From contig CM059971.1 in NCBI GenBank assembly GCA_030490835.1, forward strand, positions 1,930,545 to 1,994,544: 64,000 nucleotides of DNA. Direction: 5' to 3'. Source of the stretch: Annona cherimola (lineage: Eukaryota; Streptophyta; Magnoliopsida; Magnoliales; Annonaceae). Under the pieces are notes generated by a model that searched no databases, had not been told where the DNA came from, and was given only the letters and a program-made list of their open reading frames with translations. Each line of letters starts with the position of its first letter. Positions within the stretch are counted from its first letter, which is position 1. The position numbers and the translations under genes are program-made. Of the stretch, positions 42,830 to 53,739 are shown piece after piece.

Positions 42830-43870
42830 TAAATTAATTGTACAAATAAATGAGCTATTTCCTTGGTTTATCTTTTTTCCTTTGCTTAAATTTGTAAAGG
42901 ATAATGTACATTCTCTATTGTAACTAATTAAATTTCAACACATTCTTGTAGATGATAATACCTGGTCACCAAAATAGAAACTTCTTTAAAGGAAGAGATA
43001 GATGTAACATAAATAGATACGAAATGAGAATATGTTGATCATCTTTAGGAACTTAGGCTATCCACTTTTATGTTGATTAAATGGGTAATTCAAATTTCTA
43101 GTAATAAAAAAATAAACAATTAAATAATAGAAAAACACATCAATATTTTACGTGGAAACTATTTCTTTTTGTCCATTGTGCAAGGGCCCACAGAAATTTC
43201 AATGTGCCTTTTGGGACATAACTTCATTAGTTATGTCTCAAATGGAAGACCTGAGTTTTTCAAATTAAGAGTTGTTTGAGAAGTAATAAAACTTTTTGAA
43301 GAAAAAATTTTTATTGTAAAAGTTTTTAAGATGGAAGAAAATAATGTAATGAAAGTGATAATGATAAGGAATAAAGAAAATAAAGTTAGAATAAACAGGT
43401 CAATTGTATGAATAGTTATGTGCAGATGATTGAAAAATAAGTTAGTTATATAAAAAAAAGTGAATAAATAATTGAAAAATAAATTAATTATGTATAGTGA
43501 AAAATTTTACATTGAAAAGTTGATTATAAATTAATGTTCATATGTTTAAATGTTGATTATAATTCCCTAAATGCCAAAAATACCCTGATGTAAAATAGTA
43601 AAAGATAGAAATAAAATGAAATGTGAATAAAATTATCGCTATCCATATTTAAAACTTTTGTGAAATTAGGGTGGCGATGAGTTATGATATTTAAAATTTT
43701 GAATCTAATCTTAGATTTGATAGGCATCTTGGTGGACAAAGAAGACAATTGCAGCTTTATATTTTGGAATTTTAGAAAGGTTATCGGTTTAAGGCAGCTC
43801 CCGTTTTGAATTCACTTTCGAATATTCACTTTGAAAACATGAGAGGGATATTCAGATAGCTGACACCTTC
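42830..43870. repeat. Rest of duplicated block X (partner 60271-61326)
   Basis: Collinear with 60271-61326: GTACAAATAAATGAGCTATTTCC, CTTCTTTAAAGGAAGAGATAG, GCAAGGGCCCAC, GGTTATCGGTTTA, ACATGAGAGGGATATTCAG. It includes an M1 MITE relic at about 43262-43545. Similarity ends at about 43868/61326. No gene. Confidence 0.85.
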
Positions 43871-43879
43871 AACTGGTAT

Positions 43880-44170
43880 ACCTGAGCCATTCTAGTGGCT
43901 AGAAATTTAAAAGAACAAAAATAAAAACAAAAATGAAAACAAAAGAAAGAAGTGCAATTGAGAGCGGATAGAAGGATGGAGAGAGAGAGTCGCTGGTGTT
44001 GTGGTCATCAACTAAAGAAAATGATGGATCTGTTGTTGCTAAGCTTGTGTGAAGGCCATAGTTACCGATGGATTTGTTGTTGTTAAGCTCGTGCGAAGGC
44101 CATAGTTACCGAATCAAATGAAGCTGCTAGTCAGTCAGTGGCTGCTAATTGATAATTAATAATATATTTT
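43880..44170. repeat. Dispersed repeat B, fragment
   Basis: Contains AGAAAGAAGTGCAATTGAG, TGTTGTGGTCATCAACTAAA, GAAAATGATGGATCTG, AAGCTTGTGTGAAGGCCATA (a second, partial copy follows 55 bp later) and CCGAATCAAATGAAGCTGC. Related units are at 53740, 54490, 54890, 57290 and 57510. Confidence 0.8.
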
Positions 44171-44878
44171 GCGGGTATTTTTATTCAAATTTAGTGGGTA
44201 ATCATTTGAGTTTAATGTGAAATTTGGTTTAAAATATGTATTTGTAATATTTGGGTATTAAATATTAATTTCAAGTTATTTATACACATTTTGAGATTTT
44301 TTAGCTTAAAATTACATTTTTTTGCTACAAAATAAATTGTGTTTGATATAACTATTTCAATCATTGGAATTCAAATTATTTTTGGACACTTGTTTGTTTG
44401 ATCAATCAATAATTTAAATATTCTTTCAAAAAAATTAATAATTTAAATACTTATTTTATGCTGGGTAGCCTATTCCAGCGTGGGGCCCACCATTTATATC
44501 AAGCAAGCAGCAGAAATTTCGTGATCACCGGCCATAATTGCAAGCGGGGCCCACCATTTAAAACCAAAATTTTTCCAAGCCGTCCAGATTTTTGTCCAGC
44601 AATCAGATACATCCTAACCGTCCAAGTGGGCCCACGTAAATCACGTCCAAACCAGCATCAACTGGACCGTATAGAAAAAAATTCCCACCGCTTAAGCCAA
44701 TCTCCACCGTTCAACCATCCAGTCAGATTAATTATCTGCCGTCCATTCTCAATCCATGCAGCCGTCCAAAACAGCAAAATTAATGACGGCCTTCCATAAA
44801 ATCTGGCCGTCCAAAAATCAATGGCTTGAATCTTTATGCCGCACTCAAGCCGTACATTGAGCAGATCTACCTTCCAAA

Positions 44879-45532
44879 TTTTTATTTTTATTTTTTGATG
44901 GAAGAATTACTCTATTCCAACGCCCTTTCCCTTTGGAAAGGGTTCGGAGAAGAGAAATTCGAGCAATGCATTGCCAAAAAATTGTCTATACACAGTTTTC
45001 TTATGACTACTTGGGGGGATTCCCCCACCAAAGTAGCTGATGTACATCAGAACAAGAAGCCACCTCGGCTAACGAATGGGCCACCTCATTACCCTGTCTA
45101 AGAACATGATGAATAGAGAGGTGGTCATAAGTAGCAAAAATAGATCTGATCTCATAAATGACATGCCCCACTGGAGAGGATATTGCGCAGTCTTTGGATA
45201 AGTACTGGCAAAGTAGTAGAGAATCAGATTCAATCAGAACCTGGCTCAGCTTCAGTTGAATCGCCCACTCGGTTGCCAATAAGAAAGCGTGGGCCTCCAT
45301 GAGGAGCGGTTCCATCGTGCCCGTCCATCTCCACCTCCTGGCAACAATGAAACGGCCCCTGAAGTCCCTGATGATAGCCGCTAAACCAGTAACACCCTTA
45401 TCATCCAAGGCTCGCGCATCAACATTCATCTTGAAAGCCCCTGCGGGCGGTTTAGTCCACCTGGCCACTAATGGAAGATCGAGAATACTCTACAAAATTG
45501 TTCACAGTAGTCACGACACCAAGGTAGAATCA
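44879..45532 (-). mobile_element. 5'-truncated LINE tail with RNase H domain
   Basis: Minus-strand element. The poly-A side appears as a T-rich run at 44879-44897. The frame (45007-45468 and upstream to a TAG) encodes an RVT_3-type RNase H: PPAGAFKMNVDA (first Asp), MEAHAFLLATEW (Glu), IESDSLLLC (Asp), HHVLRQGNEVAHSLAE and a WWGNPP end. This domain is at the C-terminus of many plant L1 ORF2 proteins. Short direct repeats TTCCAAA at 44872-44878 and 45533-45539 flank it. The partner block at 55760-55790 is the empty site. The catalytic residues are intact, but the element is only a tail and cannot act alone. Confidence 0.88.
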
Positions 45533-45798
45533 TTCCAAAATTCATTCACCGTCCATGTGCAAAAGTCCAACCGCGTGTCCTGAAATTTCCACCGCTTTAA
45601 ACGTCAGTCAAACCATGCCGTCCAATTACTCATTCCGCCATCCAAATAGCAACCAATCTGGTGTACGTCCAGATATTTTTAAGCTACGCAATTCACCCAA
45701 TATTTACACCGCCCAAGCGTTCAAACATCAATGGGAATTCCAGCTTCACGTCCGCAATTAGCCAGGATGCTTCCAACATCACAAGGAGGCTACGTATA

Positions 45799-45812
45799 AC
45801 CCATAAATAGGA
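45799..45812 (+). promoter_or_regulatory. TATA-like box in block Y
   Basis: CCATAAATAGGAGG is conserved in the partner copy (about 56379-56393). A/G-rich sequence follows, as in a 5' leader. What it would drive is unknown. Confidence 0.35.
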
Positions 45813-46259
45813 GGAGTTTACAATAGAATCGAAAAAAACAGAAAAATTTCTTAGAAATTGAGACAGAAATTAGGAAAATTTTAAGAGAGAAAGCAAGGGG
45901 GGAAGAGGAGCAAAGAGCACAGGGCAAGAGGAGGAGTGGCGAATTGTGTGAAGTAGCCGACACACCATCAGAGATTTCCACCAATAAGCTTTTTTTTTAT
46001 AAAAAAATTCTACTATCTTGGTTAAGATCGATTTGAATTTTAATTTTATGTTGGACTTAAACATGCTGGACTAAGCCCTTAATTTAAGATTTAGGATATG
46101 TCATGCGTACAATATAGTATGGTCGTGGTTTTGATTTGTTTATAGTAGATATTATTGTTAATTTAACATCTTATGATTTAATGTTTGTCTAGTGGCTGAC
46201 CTTCCATTTTAGCAATGATTTTCATATATTAAGTGATAGAAGATGCTTAAATAAAGTCG

Positions 46260-48300
46260 TCGTAGCATACGGCTCTTGAATATATAAGACAAAATATACT
46301 CATTGCAAATGTCAGAAGATGCTTAAATACTTCACCTTTTTTTTTTAGTTTTTTTTTTAATTTTTTTTTACACAACTGTGAATCCAAGTGTATTTAATAT
46401 GCATGCAAATTTTTATAATTTTTGAAGATTCTTAGATATATTTTTAAAATTTTTTAAATTCAGTAGCATTTTTAGTAATTTAAAATTACTAAAATGCCAT
46501 TGATTTTAAAAAATCCGAAAAAAATCTAAAAATATTTAAAAATAGTAAAAATTTATATACATGTTAAATACACTTAGATTAATATTTTCATAAAAATTCA
46601 AAAAAAGTAAAAAAAAAAAAAGAGGTAAAGTATACCTGGGTGCATTGAACCAGAGTCCCTTAAATATACACTCACTTGGGAGTAAATAATAAACAATTAA
46701 GACAAAATCAGTCGTACAAATGGTGGAAAATGTTTCAATATATCCGGTGCAAATTTTTATTTTTTGTATTTTTCAAAAAATTTTCATAAAATTATTAATA
46801 TAATTGTATTTAATTTATAAGTCAAATTTTACCATTTTTGAATATATATTTTTTTAATTTTTTAAAAATAAGGGTGCCATAGCTTTTTTTAAGTGACTAA
46901 AACATCTTTGTTATAAAAAAAAACTTTAAAAAATATATTAAAAATAAATTTAAAAAATAATGTTTTGCAACATAGTACATTCTCAGCAAATGTTGCATTT
47001 TATCTTTCAAAAAGTTTCGCTTTAGAGCCCAAAGTTGGTTTGTGGTTTCTAACATCCTCAGAGCAACTTTGTTAAAATGGATGTATACATAAGATATCAT
47101 AAACAAATTACAACAAATACTATATAATATATATATATATATATCATATATATATGTAATTATATTCATGTGGGTTGGTTTCGAATACCCAACATATCTA
47201 CCCTGCAAATACCTTATTTGGGGGGTGGGTAATAATTTTAGCTTTACCTATACCTACAGATAATATTTTGTACTGTACCTTATCCAAATGAGGGTCTGAA
47301 ATTAGTATTTAACTTTTTAAGAATAGTTACCAACTTGCCATGACTTATCCATTCCCTCCATTCCCTCTTAAATTTTTTCTTTAGAATCTCATAAATGGTA
47401 ATATACAAGTTGATATGTATCCTTGGTGCAAGCCACTAGGCCAGATTGCCCGTTCCTACGTGCCTTATTTGCCATTGGCATGGCAGATTACATGCCTCTC
47501 TTACAACTTAGAAGGCATTTTAATTTATTGTCAGTACTATTTTGAATTTCAACCCTTAAAACAGATCTTAGCATATCCTTAGAAATAGAAAAGGTTTTAT
47601 ATTTATCTTGCCTGTGGCACCCTAATTTTCACTTAAAAATTGTAATATTTTAGATCCTAATAGCTCAAACACTAGCATAGCACCTGTCAGGACTGAGGAG
47701 TCGATCAATAATGTATACGGCCCAGAGAACATGTCAAATCCTCAGTGCACTCGGATGCATTTAACTCATGTTTTTTAATTTTTTTTGAAAAGTTTTTTTA
47801 TATAACTGTTAATATAAGTGTATTTAACATGTATATCAATTTTTACTATTTTTGGAGTATTTTATATATTTATTTTTAATTTTTAAAAATCAGTAGTATT
47901 TTCGGTAATTTAAAAAAATGGTTTAAATGCACTGTTTGCACAGCTGGGTGTATTTAGCCTCGACCAAAATCATCTTCCTATCTTATTATTTAATATACCC
48001 GAATCGGAGGTGTGAAAGATTTCATCAAATCCTATCTGAATCAGAGATCACAGATATAATTAATGGTCATAAACCACCAAACATACACACTCATACATAT
48101 ATCAAAGAGAGGTTCGTACAGTTTGTTTATAATTCATGAAGAATTAATAATTTTAATATTTATTTTATATATAATCCATCGCTATTAACAGTAGAATCAA
48201 TATTTTAATATTATTATATATATATATATATATATGAAAGTTGATTTTTTAAAAGCAATTAGATGATTAGTGTTAGAACTCTTTATTGATTATATAGAAT
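46260..48300. repeat. Segmental duplication C, copy 2 (partner 21560-23380)
   Basis: Collinear with 21560-23380 with two differences: an inserted foldback element here (46330-46657), and different (TA)n lengths at 47128-47160. It includes half foldbacks at about 46760-46990 and 47735-47960. Non-coding. Confidence 0.85.
46330..46657. mobile_element. Foldback hairpin element FB-3 (328 bp)
   Basis: Inverted arms around GTAATTTAAAATTACTAAAA, with family words AAGTGTATTTAATATGCATG on the left and ATACATGTTAAATACACTTA on the right. The right end is GGGTGCATTGAACCAGAGTCC; the left end is shorter. Flanks GCTTAAATA (46321-46329) and CCTTAAATA (46658-46666) form an 8-9-bp target duplication. The partner block at 21634-21645 has one GCTTAAATATATAC, an empty site. 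Confidence 0.85.
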
Positions 48301-49910
48301 TATATTTTATTCACAATTATATTTTATATTCGTGAAATTATATGAATTTATTTACAATTTTAATCAATCTATATGACTAAGTGGTCACATAAACAAAGTC
48401 ACAAAATCACCTTGGATTCATGCAGGTCTTTCCACTTTCTTCCGCGTTGTTACTAGGGGTGCAACTTGGGCCGGGTTCGGCCCGAACCCGGCCCGCCGAA
48501 CCCGAAAAAATGCAGTGTTGAAACTCTGAGATTTTCAACCCGAACCTGATTTTTGAGCCCGAGCCCGAGCTCGAATTCAAATAGGGTTAGGGTTAGGGTT
48601 CAGGAAAGCCCGAACCCTATAAACCCGAACCCGAATTTGCATTTATATAAAATATATAATTTATATTATAATAATAACATATTACTCATGGATGGATGAT
48701 GGACAACAGGAGTACGGCATGGCAGGCATGGACAGCTCATCGCCAAGACAATCTAACGTCTTAAGTAATTTCAACAAAATACCTATTCCCAATTTACATT
48801 ACGATACAGATCCAACAGTTTTTTTTAAAAAAATTACTCTTCACGCCTTTTCTACTGAATCCTTTTGACCAACGAAATCCTGTAATACTAAGTATTAAAT
48901 TTTTTTGAGATCTTTTTTTCCAACGGTAAAAATTTATGAGAACTTTAAAATTATAGTTGTAAAATAAGCTTAAAACAATAGAGGAGTAAAAAAATACAAT
49001 TAATGATTAATAATATAATGTTATTGACAACGTTTACACATAATCCATATTCTACTTGATACAAAGAGAATGCTCAAAACAGGTTTCTTTCTTTCTACTC
49101 TTAAAAAGTATTTGAATTTTTCTTAATTTTATACAATAAATTTGTTTTTAAACTTTTTTATATAATAGATTTGTGATAAAAAAATTATATATAAGATGAG
49201 TAATAAAGATATATTAATAGAATATGTCAACCCGAAACTCAACCCGGAACTCAACCCGAGCCCGAAATTCAAAAATAGGGTTAGGGTTGAGGTTTACAAA
49301 TAGGGTTAGGGTTAGGGTTAGGGTTGAAGTTTTATAAATAAGGTTAGGGTTAGGGTTGAGGTGAACCCGAGTTTCATGAGCCCGAGTTGCACCCCTAGTT
49401 GTTACCGTAGAAATTGTTAAGTTGACAGTTGAAGTGATGAGACAAAAAAGGAAAATTTGAAGTTGAGAGATTATGCCCAAAATGGCCCGCCACAGGCGAA
49501 ATCAAGCAAACAGGCATAAGTACACGTCCCGGCCATATATAATATGCTTATTTACCTTTTTTTACTGATGAAAAAGTAGCCTAAGTATTACTTGATTTCA
49601 ACAAAGTTGAGGAAATTTGGGTGCCAATTTATATTTTTCGCCACAGTACAATTTTTTGCCTGCACAGAGCATTACATTTCTGGGGCATAGTTCGCTGAAT
49701 AGTTTGTATTATTGTTCAGCTCAATTATTTGTGGGGCATTGGCATTGGTATTGACGTTGACATTAGGGGAAAAGTTACGCAAGTCAGTGGCAGCTGCAGC
49801 GATGTGTAGGACTAACAAAAGACGAAAATTCAACCATGAGAAAGGCGACATTTTAACGATGAGAAAAGCTTTGCCCCGAAATGGCCATCAACAGACCCAC
49901 TCGGCTCAGT
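48301..49910 (+). repeat. Dispersed repeat D, copy 3 (split by a hAT element)
   Basis: 48330-48453 and 49398-49910 are two parts of one repeat D copy, matching 14530-14890 and 16560-17490. The GACATT tract is shorter here (49734-49764). Confidence 0.8.
48454..49397. mobile_element. hAT-type non-autonomous element (944 bp) with 8-bp target duplication
   Basis: Perfect 13-bp inverted ends TAGGGGTGCAACT and AGTTGCACCCCTA. The 8-bp target duplication GTTGTTAC is at 48446-48453 and 49398-49405. The empty site is visible in repeat D at 14693-14700. TAGGGGTG ends with 8-bp duplications are typical of hAT elements. Both subterminal parts hold CCCGAACCC and AGGGTTAGGGTT arrays in opposite orientation (about 48475-48640 and 49230-49390). 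There is no transposase. Confidence 0.92.
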
Positions 49911-50263
49911 AGTAGTAATGCCAAATGCTCGGTTTTAAAACTTGTCATCTGCATATATGTATCATGTTTCCCCACGGTAACAAGAGCGTAGGAGTCTTTA
50001 GAGTGGGAGTTGTGAAAAAGGCTTAATTTATACTATAAAATATAACAATGTAATAATACCAATAAAAGAAAACGCAACTAAATCGATCAAGAAAAATTAT
50101 TAAATGATAGCCATTGTCAAAAAAAAAGAGTACCAAAAATATGACGTTTATGCAAATATGTAGAAAAAATGATTGAAAAGTGCGCTATGACGTGTATACA
50201 AGATTTTACAATATACTGAAGAAAGAGTAAAAAATGACAACAGTATTTATGAGAATTTTTTCA
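49911..50263. other. Intergenic, partly repeated at 51560-51650
   Basis: 50040-50120 (CCAATAAAAGAAAACGCAAC, AAATCGATCAAGAAAAATTA) recurs at 51585-51640. No gene. Confidence 0.5.
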
Positions 50264-50533
50264 GGTCGTGTTTGGTAACCTTCATCAACTAGTTTTCATA
50301 GTTTTTCTCTCCTTACAAATTATCTTCCAAATTATTTTACATCTTAACTACACTTTGACCATACCTTTTTCAATTTTATTCATATATTATAATCTTTTTT
50401 TTGATAATTGCCTGATTTATTTTAGTTGTATCCTTATCTTGTCATACTATTTACATAATTTTAAAAATATTCCTTATGTCATTTTCCACACCATCCCAAC
50501 ATTTTACCAAAATACATGTTTCCAAGCGTACCT
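50264..50533. mobile_element. Candidate MITE
   Basis: Left end AGGTCGTGTTTGGTAAC and right end GTTTCCAAGCGTACCTT are imperfect inverted copies around about 235 bp of T-rich non-coding sequence. I see no clear target duplication. The 89-residue frame inside is composition-driven. Confidence 0.5.
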
Positions 50534-50929
50534 TTAATCTTCCTTGACATTATTGGAAAACAAGTTTTGCCCCAACCTTTTAATTTTGTTTAGTACTCGG
50601 ATTTTTTTTTTTCGGCTTTTTCCTTCAAAACTTATAAGAAAGAGAAAAGATCTGCATCAAAATATGAGAATCAAGAATGAATATTTTTGAACAACCCATG
50701 TAAGCATATAATAATTAAATAAGTTTAGATGATTCTTATAAGCATGTTGAGGATGTGTTTGTCAATTGAATAAATGACTATTATCATTTGAATAAATGGC
50801 TATTATAAACGTATTAAGGAAGTGTTTGTCATATCAATAAACTTATTAATCTAAAATATTTTACTCTCCACAATTATTTTATTTTTAAATTTTTTTCGCA
50901 TAATTCTGTATAACTATCACCTTAATTAC
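50534..50929. other. Intergenic sequence with short repeats
   Basis: AT-rich. A short tandem echo (GTGTTTGTCA, AATAAATGACTATTAT/AATAAATGGCTATTAT) is at 50755-50835. No gene. Confidence 0.4.
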
Positions 50930-51450
50930 ATATACTTAGTCGCCATTAGTTCTTTGGACTTCCCCTTTGAAAACGTGAAGGAATATGAAAATAAAGAGTA
51001 ACTCTTTTTCGGTACGCTGTGCACGCACATAATAATTTCGGATTAGAAAGTCCGCCCTCTTGGGCCCTAGTGTCTTCAGTCTCCTCCAGCCTTGCTCACG
51101 CTTTCTCATCCTCCCTCCGAAGGCCCGCAGCAGGACTCCTTGTCTCGTCAGATGATGTAGCCCTTGATGGAAATGGAAACAATAAGCTACAGAAGCAAAT
51201 TACAATAGTTGGAGAATTGTTGAACGGCAATAGTTTCCAGTATTGGTTAACATGCTATCTTTATACCAACCATGGATGTAATGGTTATCATACTCATCCA
51301 TATCACATGCAACCTTTGTGATATTATTATCGCAGCACAACAGTTTACAGGCTATCTTAATTGCTTATACTTAGTCTCCACTAGTTTTTTGGACTTTCCC
51401 CTTGAAAACATGAAAGAATATGAAATTAAAGAGTAACTCTTTTTCGGTAT
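50930..51450. repeat. Duplicated unit E, copy 1
   Basis: Contains GTCCGCCCTCTTGGGCCCTA, CTCCTCCAGCCTTGCTC, AAGGCCCGCAGCAGGACTCC, GATGGAAATGGAAACAATAA and CAACCATGGATGTAATGG. The same sequence recurs at 52050-53070, where two foldbacks split it. A 90-bp part (CTTAGTCGCCATTAG...) repeats again at 51368-51465. The GC-rich part (51050-51170) reads as a 100-codon frame, but the second copy breaks it. Source gene not recognised. Confidence 0.7.
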
Positions 51451-51659
51451 GCTGTGTACGGACATAATAATTAAATATGTTTAGATTGTCTTTATGAGAA
51501 TATTAAAGATGTGTTTGTCATTTCAATAAACTTGTTAATCTAAAATTTTTTACTCTTCACCATTATCAAATATTACAATGTGCATAACACCAATAAAAGA
51601 AAAAGCAACTAAATCGATCAAGAAAAATTATTAAATGATAGCCAATGTCTCAAAAAAAA

Positions 51660-52030
51660 AAAAAAAAAGATTAGCAAAAATACTTGTGGCAAAATCTTCA
51701 GAGCCCCTGCACTCTTTTTGGTGCCGACAGGGAAAACCAAATGTCGCATAGCTACTGCACTGCATTCGTAAGTACATCGGCATTCATGGTACCGCTCGGA
51801 TTACAAAATGGTAAACACATTTCACAGACTTATTTTTTGAGCGTGAAGGCTAGAATTGGGTGTCTTGTTTTTCCTCTACAACCGGACATGCATGATTCTA
51901 GTGGCAGCATTTTTGTTTTTCCAAGCATGACCCACAATCATTCTAGTTAAATTGTGGATTACCCCCGCCCAGTTTGCATACTTGCATTTTGAATTTTGTG
52001 GTCTGTTTTGCATTTTAGACACTGGTGATG
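51660..52030. other. Intergenic, part repeated at 20210-20270
   Basis: CCCTGCACTCTTTTTGGTGCC links it to 20220-20260. The 88-residue frame at 51684 has no domain. 51990-52025 (TGCATTTTGAATTTTG, GCATTTTAGACAC) resembles the Pack-MULE terminal words. Confidence 0.45.
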
Positions 52031-52249
52031 GCGTTGAAGATGTTTACAAAGTCCACCCTCTTGGGCCCTAGTGTCTTCAGTCTCCTCCAGCCTCGTTCAC
52101 CCTTTCTCATCCTCCCTCCGAAGGCCCGCAGCAGGGCTCCTTGTCTCGTCAGATGTAGTCCTTGCTGGAAATGGAAACAATAAGCTACAGAAGCAAATTA
52201 CAATAGCTGGAGAATTGTAGAACGGCAATAGTTTCCAGTATTCGTTAAC

Positions 52250-52659
52250 GGAACCCGATACTATGCACCCGGGTGCATTCAGCCTCAATGTACCCAGGTG
52301 CACTGCACCTATGTTTTTAATTTTTTTTTTTGACAATTTTTTCATGAGGCTGTTAATATAGGTTTATTTAACATATGTATCAAATTTTACTATTTTTGGA
52401 GATTTTTAGATTTTTTTTTAGATTTTTTAAAATCAATGGCATTTTCCGTAATTTTAAATTACCGAAAATGCCACTTATTTTAAAAAATCTAAAAGAAATA
52501 CCTAAAAGTCTCCAAAAATAGTAAAAATTGATAAATATGTTAAATAAACCCAGATTAACCATTGTATGAAAAAATTTTCAAAAAAAATAAAAAAAAATAG
52601 GTGCAGTGCACCCGGGTGCATTGAGGCTGAATGCACCCGAGTGCATAGGATCGGGCTCC
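52250..52659. mobile_element. Foldback hairpin element FB-4 (410 bp) with 9-bp target duplication
   Basis: Near-complete palindrome. The left end GGAACCCGATACTATGCACC is mirrored by GGTGCAGTGCACCCGGG...GTGCATAGGATCGGGCTCC on the right. Each arm holds two small palindromes of the TGCACCCGGGTGCA type. The centre is GCATTTTCCGTAATTTTAAA/TTACCGAAAATGCC. Flanks TTCGTTAAC (52241-52249) and TTGGTTAAC (52660-52668) are a 9-bp duplication with one change, and unit E copy 1 (51243-51251, TTGGTTAAC) is the empty site. Confidence 0.93.
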
Positions 52660-52683
52660 TTGGTTAACATGCTATCTTTATAC

Positions 52684-52966
52684 GGGATTCGGTTTTTTTG
52701 CACCCGAGAGCAGGCAGCGCTCCCTGCTCCCGGGTGCATATACCCATTTATTTTTATTTTTTTTGAATTTTTTTTATAACATTCTTAATATGGGTGTACC
52801 TAACACGTGTATAAATTTTTACCATTTTTGGGGTATTTCAGATATTTATTTTTTATTTTTAAAAATCAGTGGCATTTTAGTAATTTAAAATTACCTAAAA
52901 TGCCACTGATTTTCAAAAATCAAAAATAAATATCTAAAATACTCCCACCATGGATGTAAAATCAAA
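52684..52966. mobile_element. Foldback hairpin element FB-5 (damaged right arm)
   Basis: Left arm with GCACCCGAGAGCAGGC, GCTCCCGGGTGCATATACCC, AACACGTGTATAAATTTTTACC and AATCAGTGGCATTTTAG. The right arm runs only to AATATCTAAAATACTCC (about 52945), then a filler CACCATGGATGTAAAATC, then the flank. Flanks TCTTTATAC (52675-52683) and AATTTATAC (52967-52975). The empty site in unit E copy 1 is at about 51258-51266. The filler copies the nearby CCATGGATGTAA. Confidence 0.8.
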
Positions 52967-53070
52967 AATTTATACCAACCATGGATGTTATGGTTATCAT
53001 ACTCATCCATATAACATGCAACCTTTGTGATATTATTATCGCTGCACAACAGTTTACAGGCTATCTTAAT

Positions 53071-53739
53071 CCGCATTCATAAGCTACTACACGTAAATTT
53101 CCCTGAAGAGCGAATCCTCTAAACCAAGTGTAATTCCAAACACAACTGACATCCTTTAGAACTATGGGTGAAAATGGGATAATGAGTCACATCAACCAAG
53201 TTCGATCCAATACCAACCTCATTTTGGAAAACCTCATCTCTAGCGCTTGTTTTCCCTTTTTTTTTTTTTTTATCATTTTACTTACTTTAATATCCTAATT
53301 TTTATATTTTTCGCCTTATATTTTAGTCATTTTCTTAAATAACTATCTTACTAATACATTAAAATTGCTCACACAATTTTCAAACTTCTTTCCCTTTCCT
53401 CTACGCTCGCTGTGCTTGATTCCACTTCCGGAACCTGAATTCTCATAACTGAATTCCTGGATTGCCCTCAAGCGCAACACATCCTGGATCTGCCAATCAC
53501 ACACACTGCCTGGATTGATGAAAAGGGGCTGCGGACTGAAGCGGATGGCTAGGATTTCGTCGGTTGCATTTTGGATTTCCTACCGTTGGAACCCACATGT
53601 GCAAAAGGATCAACCGGCCATGCTGCTCCGATGCTTGGAATTTCTGGCTGTTGGATTACCGACGACATGTGCGGGTGTTTTACGGTGCGAATTGCACGTA
53701 GCTTGAGGCTAGATCTGGTAGTTGGGTTGATTGACGACC
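53071..53739. other. Intergenic; part repeated at 63925-64000
   Basis: CTTAATCCGCATTCATAAGC and CATCCTTTAGAACTATGGGTG (53065-53190) recur at the end of the window with the middle deleted. A GC-richer stretch at 53500-53740 has an 86-codon frame with no known domain and leads into repeat B. Confidence 0.5.

Larger units (their letters stand above)
44171..46245. repeat. Duplicated block Y, copy 1 (partner 55070-56820)
   Basis: Collinear with 55070-56820 except for the LINE insertion here and the SINE there. The middle part (44458-45770) is dense in CCGTCCA and similar words. It ends in a TATA-like CATAAATAGGAGG (about 45803) and an A/G-rich leader-like stretch (45820-45940). The arrangement looks like a promoter region or LTR of an unidentified element. 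The frames at 44458 and 55358 (113 codons each, similar) have no known domain and are Pro/His/Arg-rich by composition. Confidence 0.7.
52040..53070. repeat. Duplicated unit E, copy 2 (split by two foldback elements)
   Basis: 52040-52249, 52660-52683 and 52967-53070 together match 51040-51360. It supplies the empty-site sequences for both insertions. Confidence 0.85.

Noticed and set aside
45007..45468. Stand-alone RNase H gene
   Set aside because: The domain is bounded by a poly-T and target duplications and matches the C-terminal end of LINE ORF2, so it is a truncated transposon.
49230..49390. AGGGTT arrays as interstitial telomere sequence
   Set aside because: Units are irregular, lack the plant TTTAGGG form, and lie within a hAT element with mirrored CCCGAACCC arrays.
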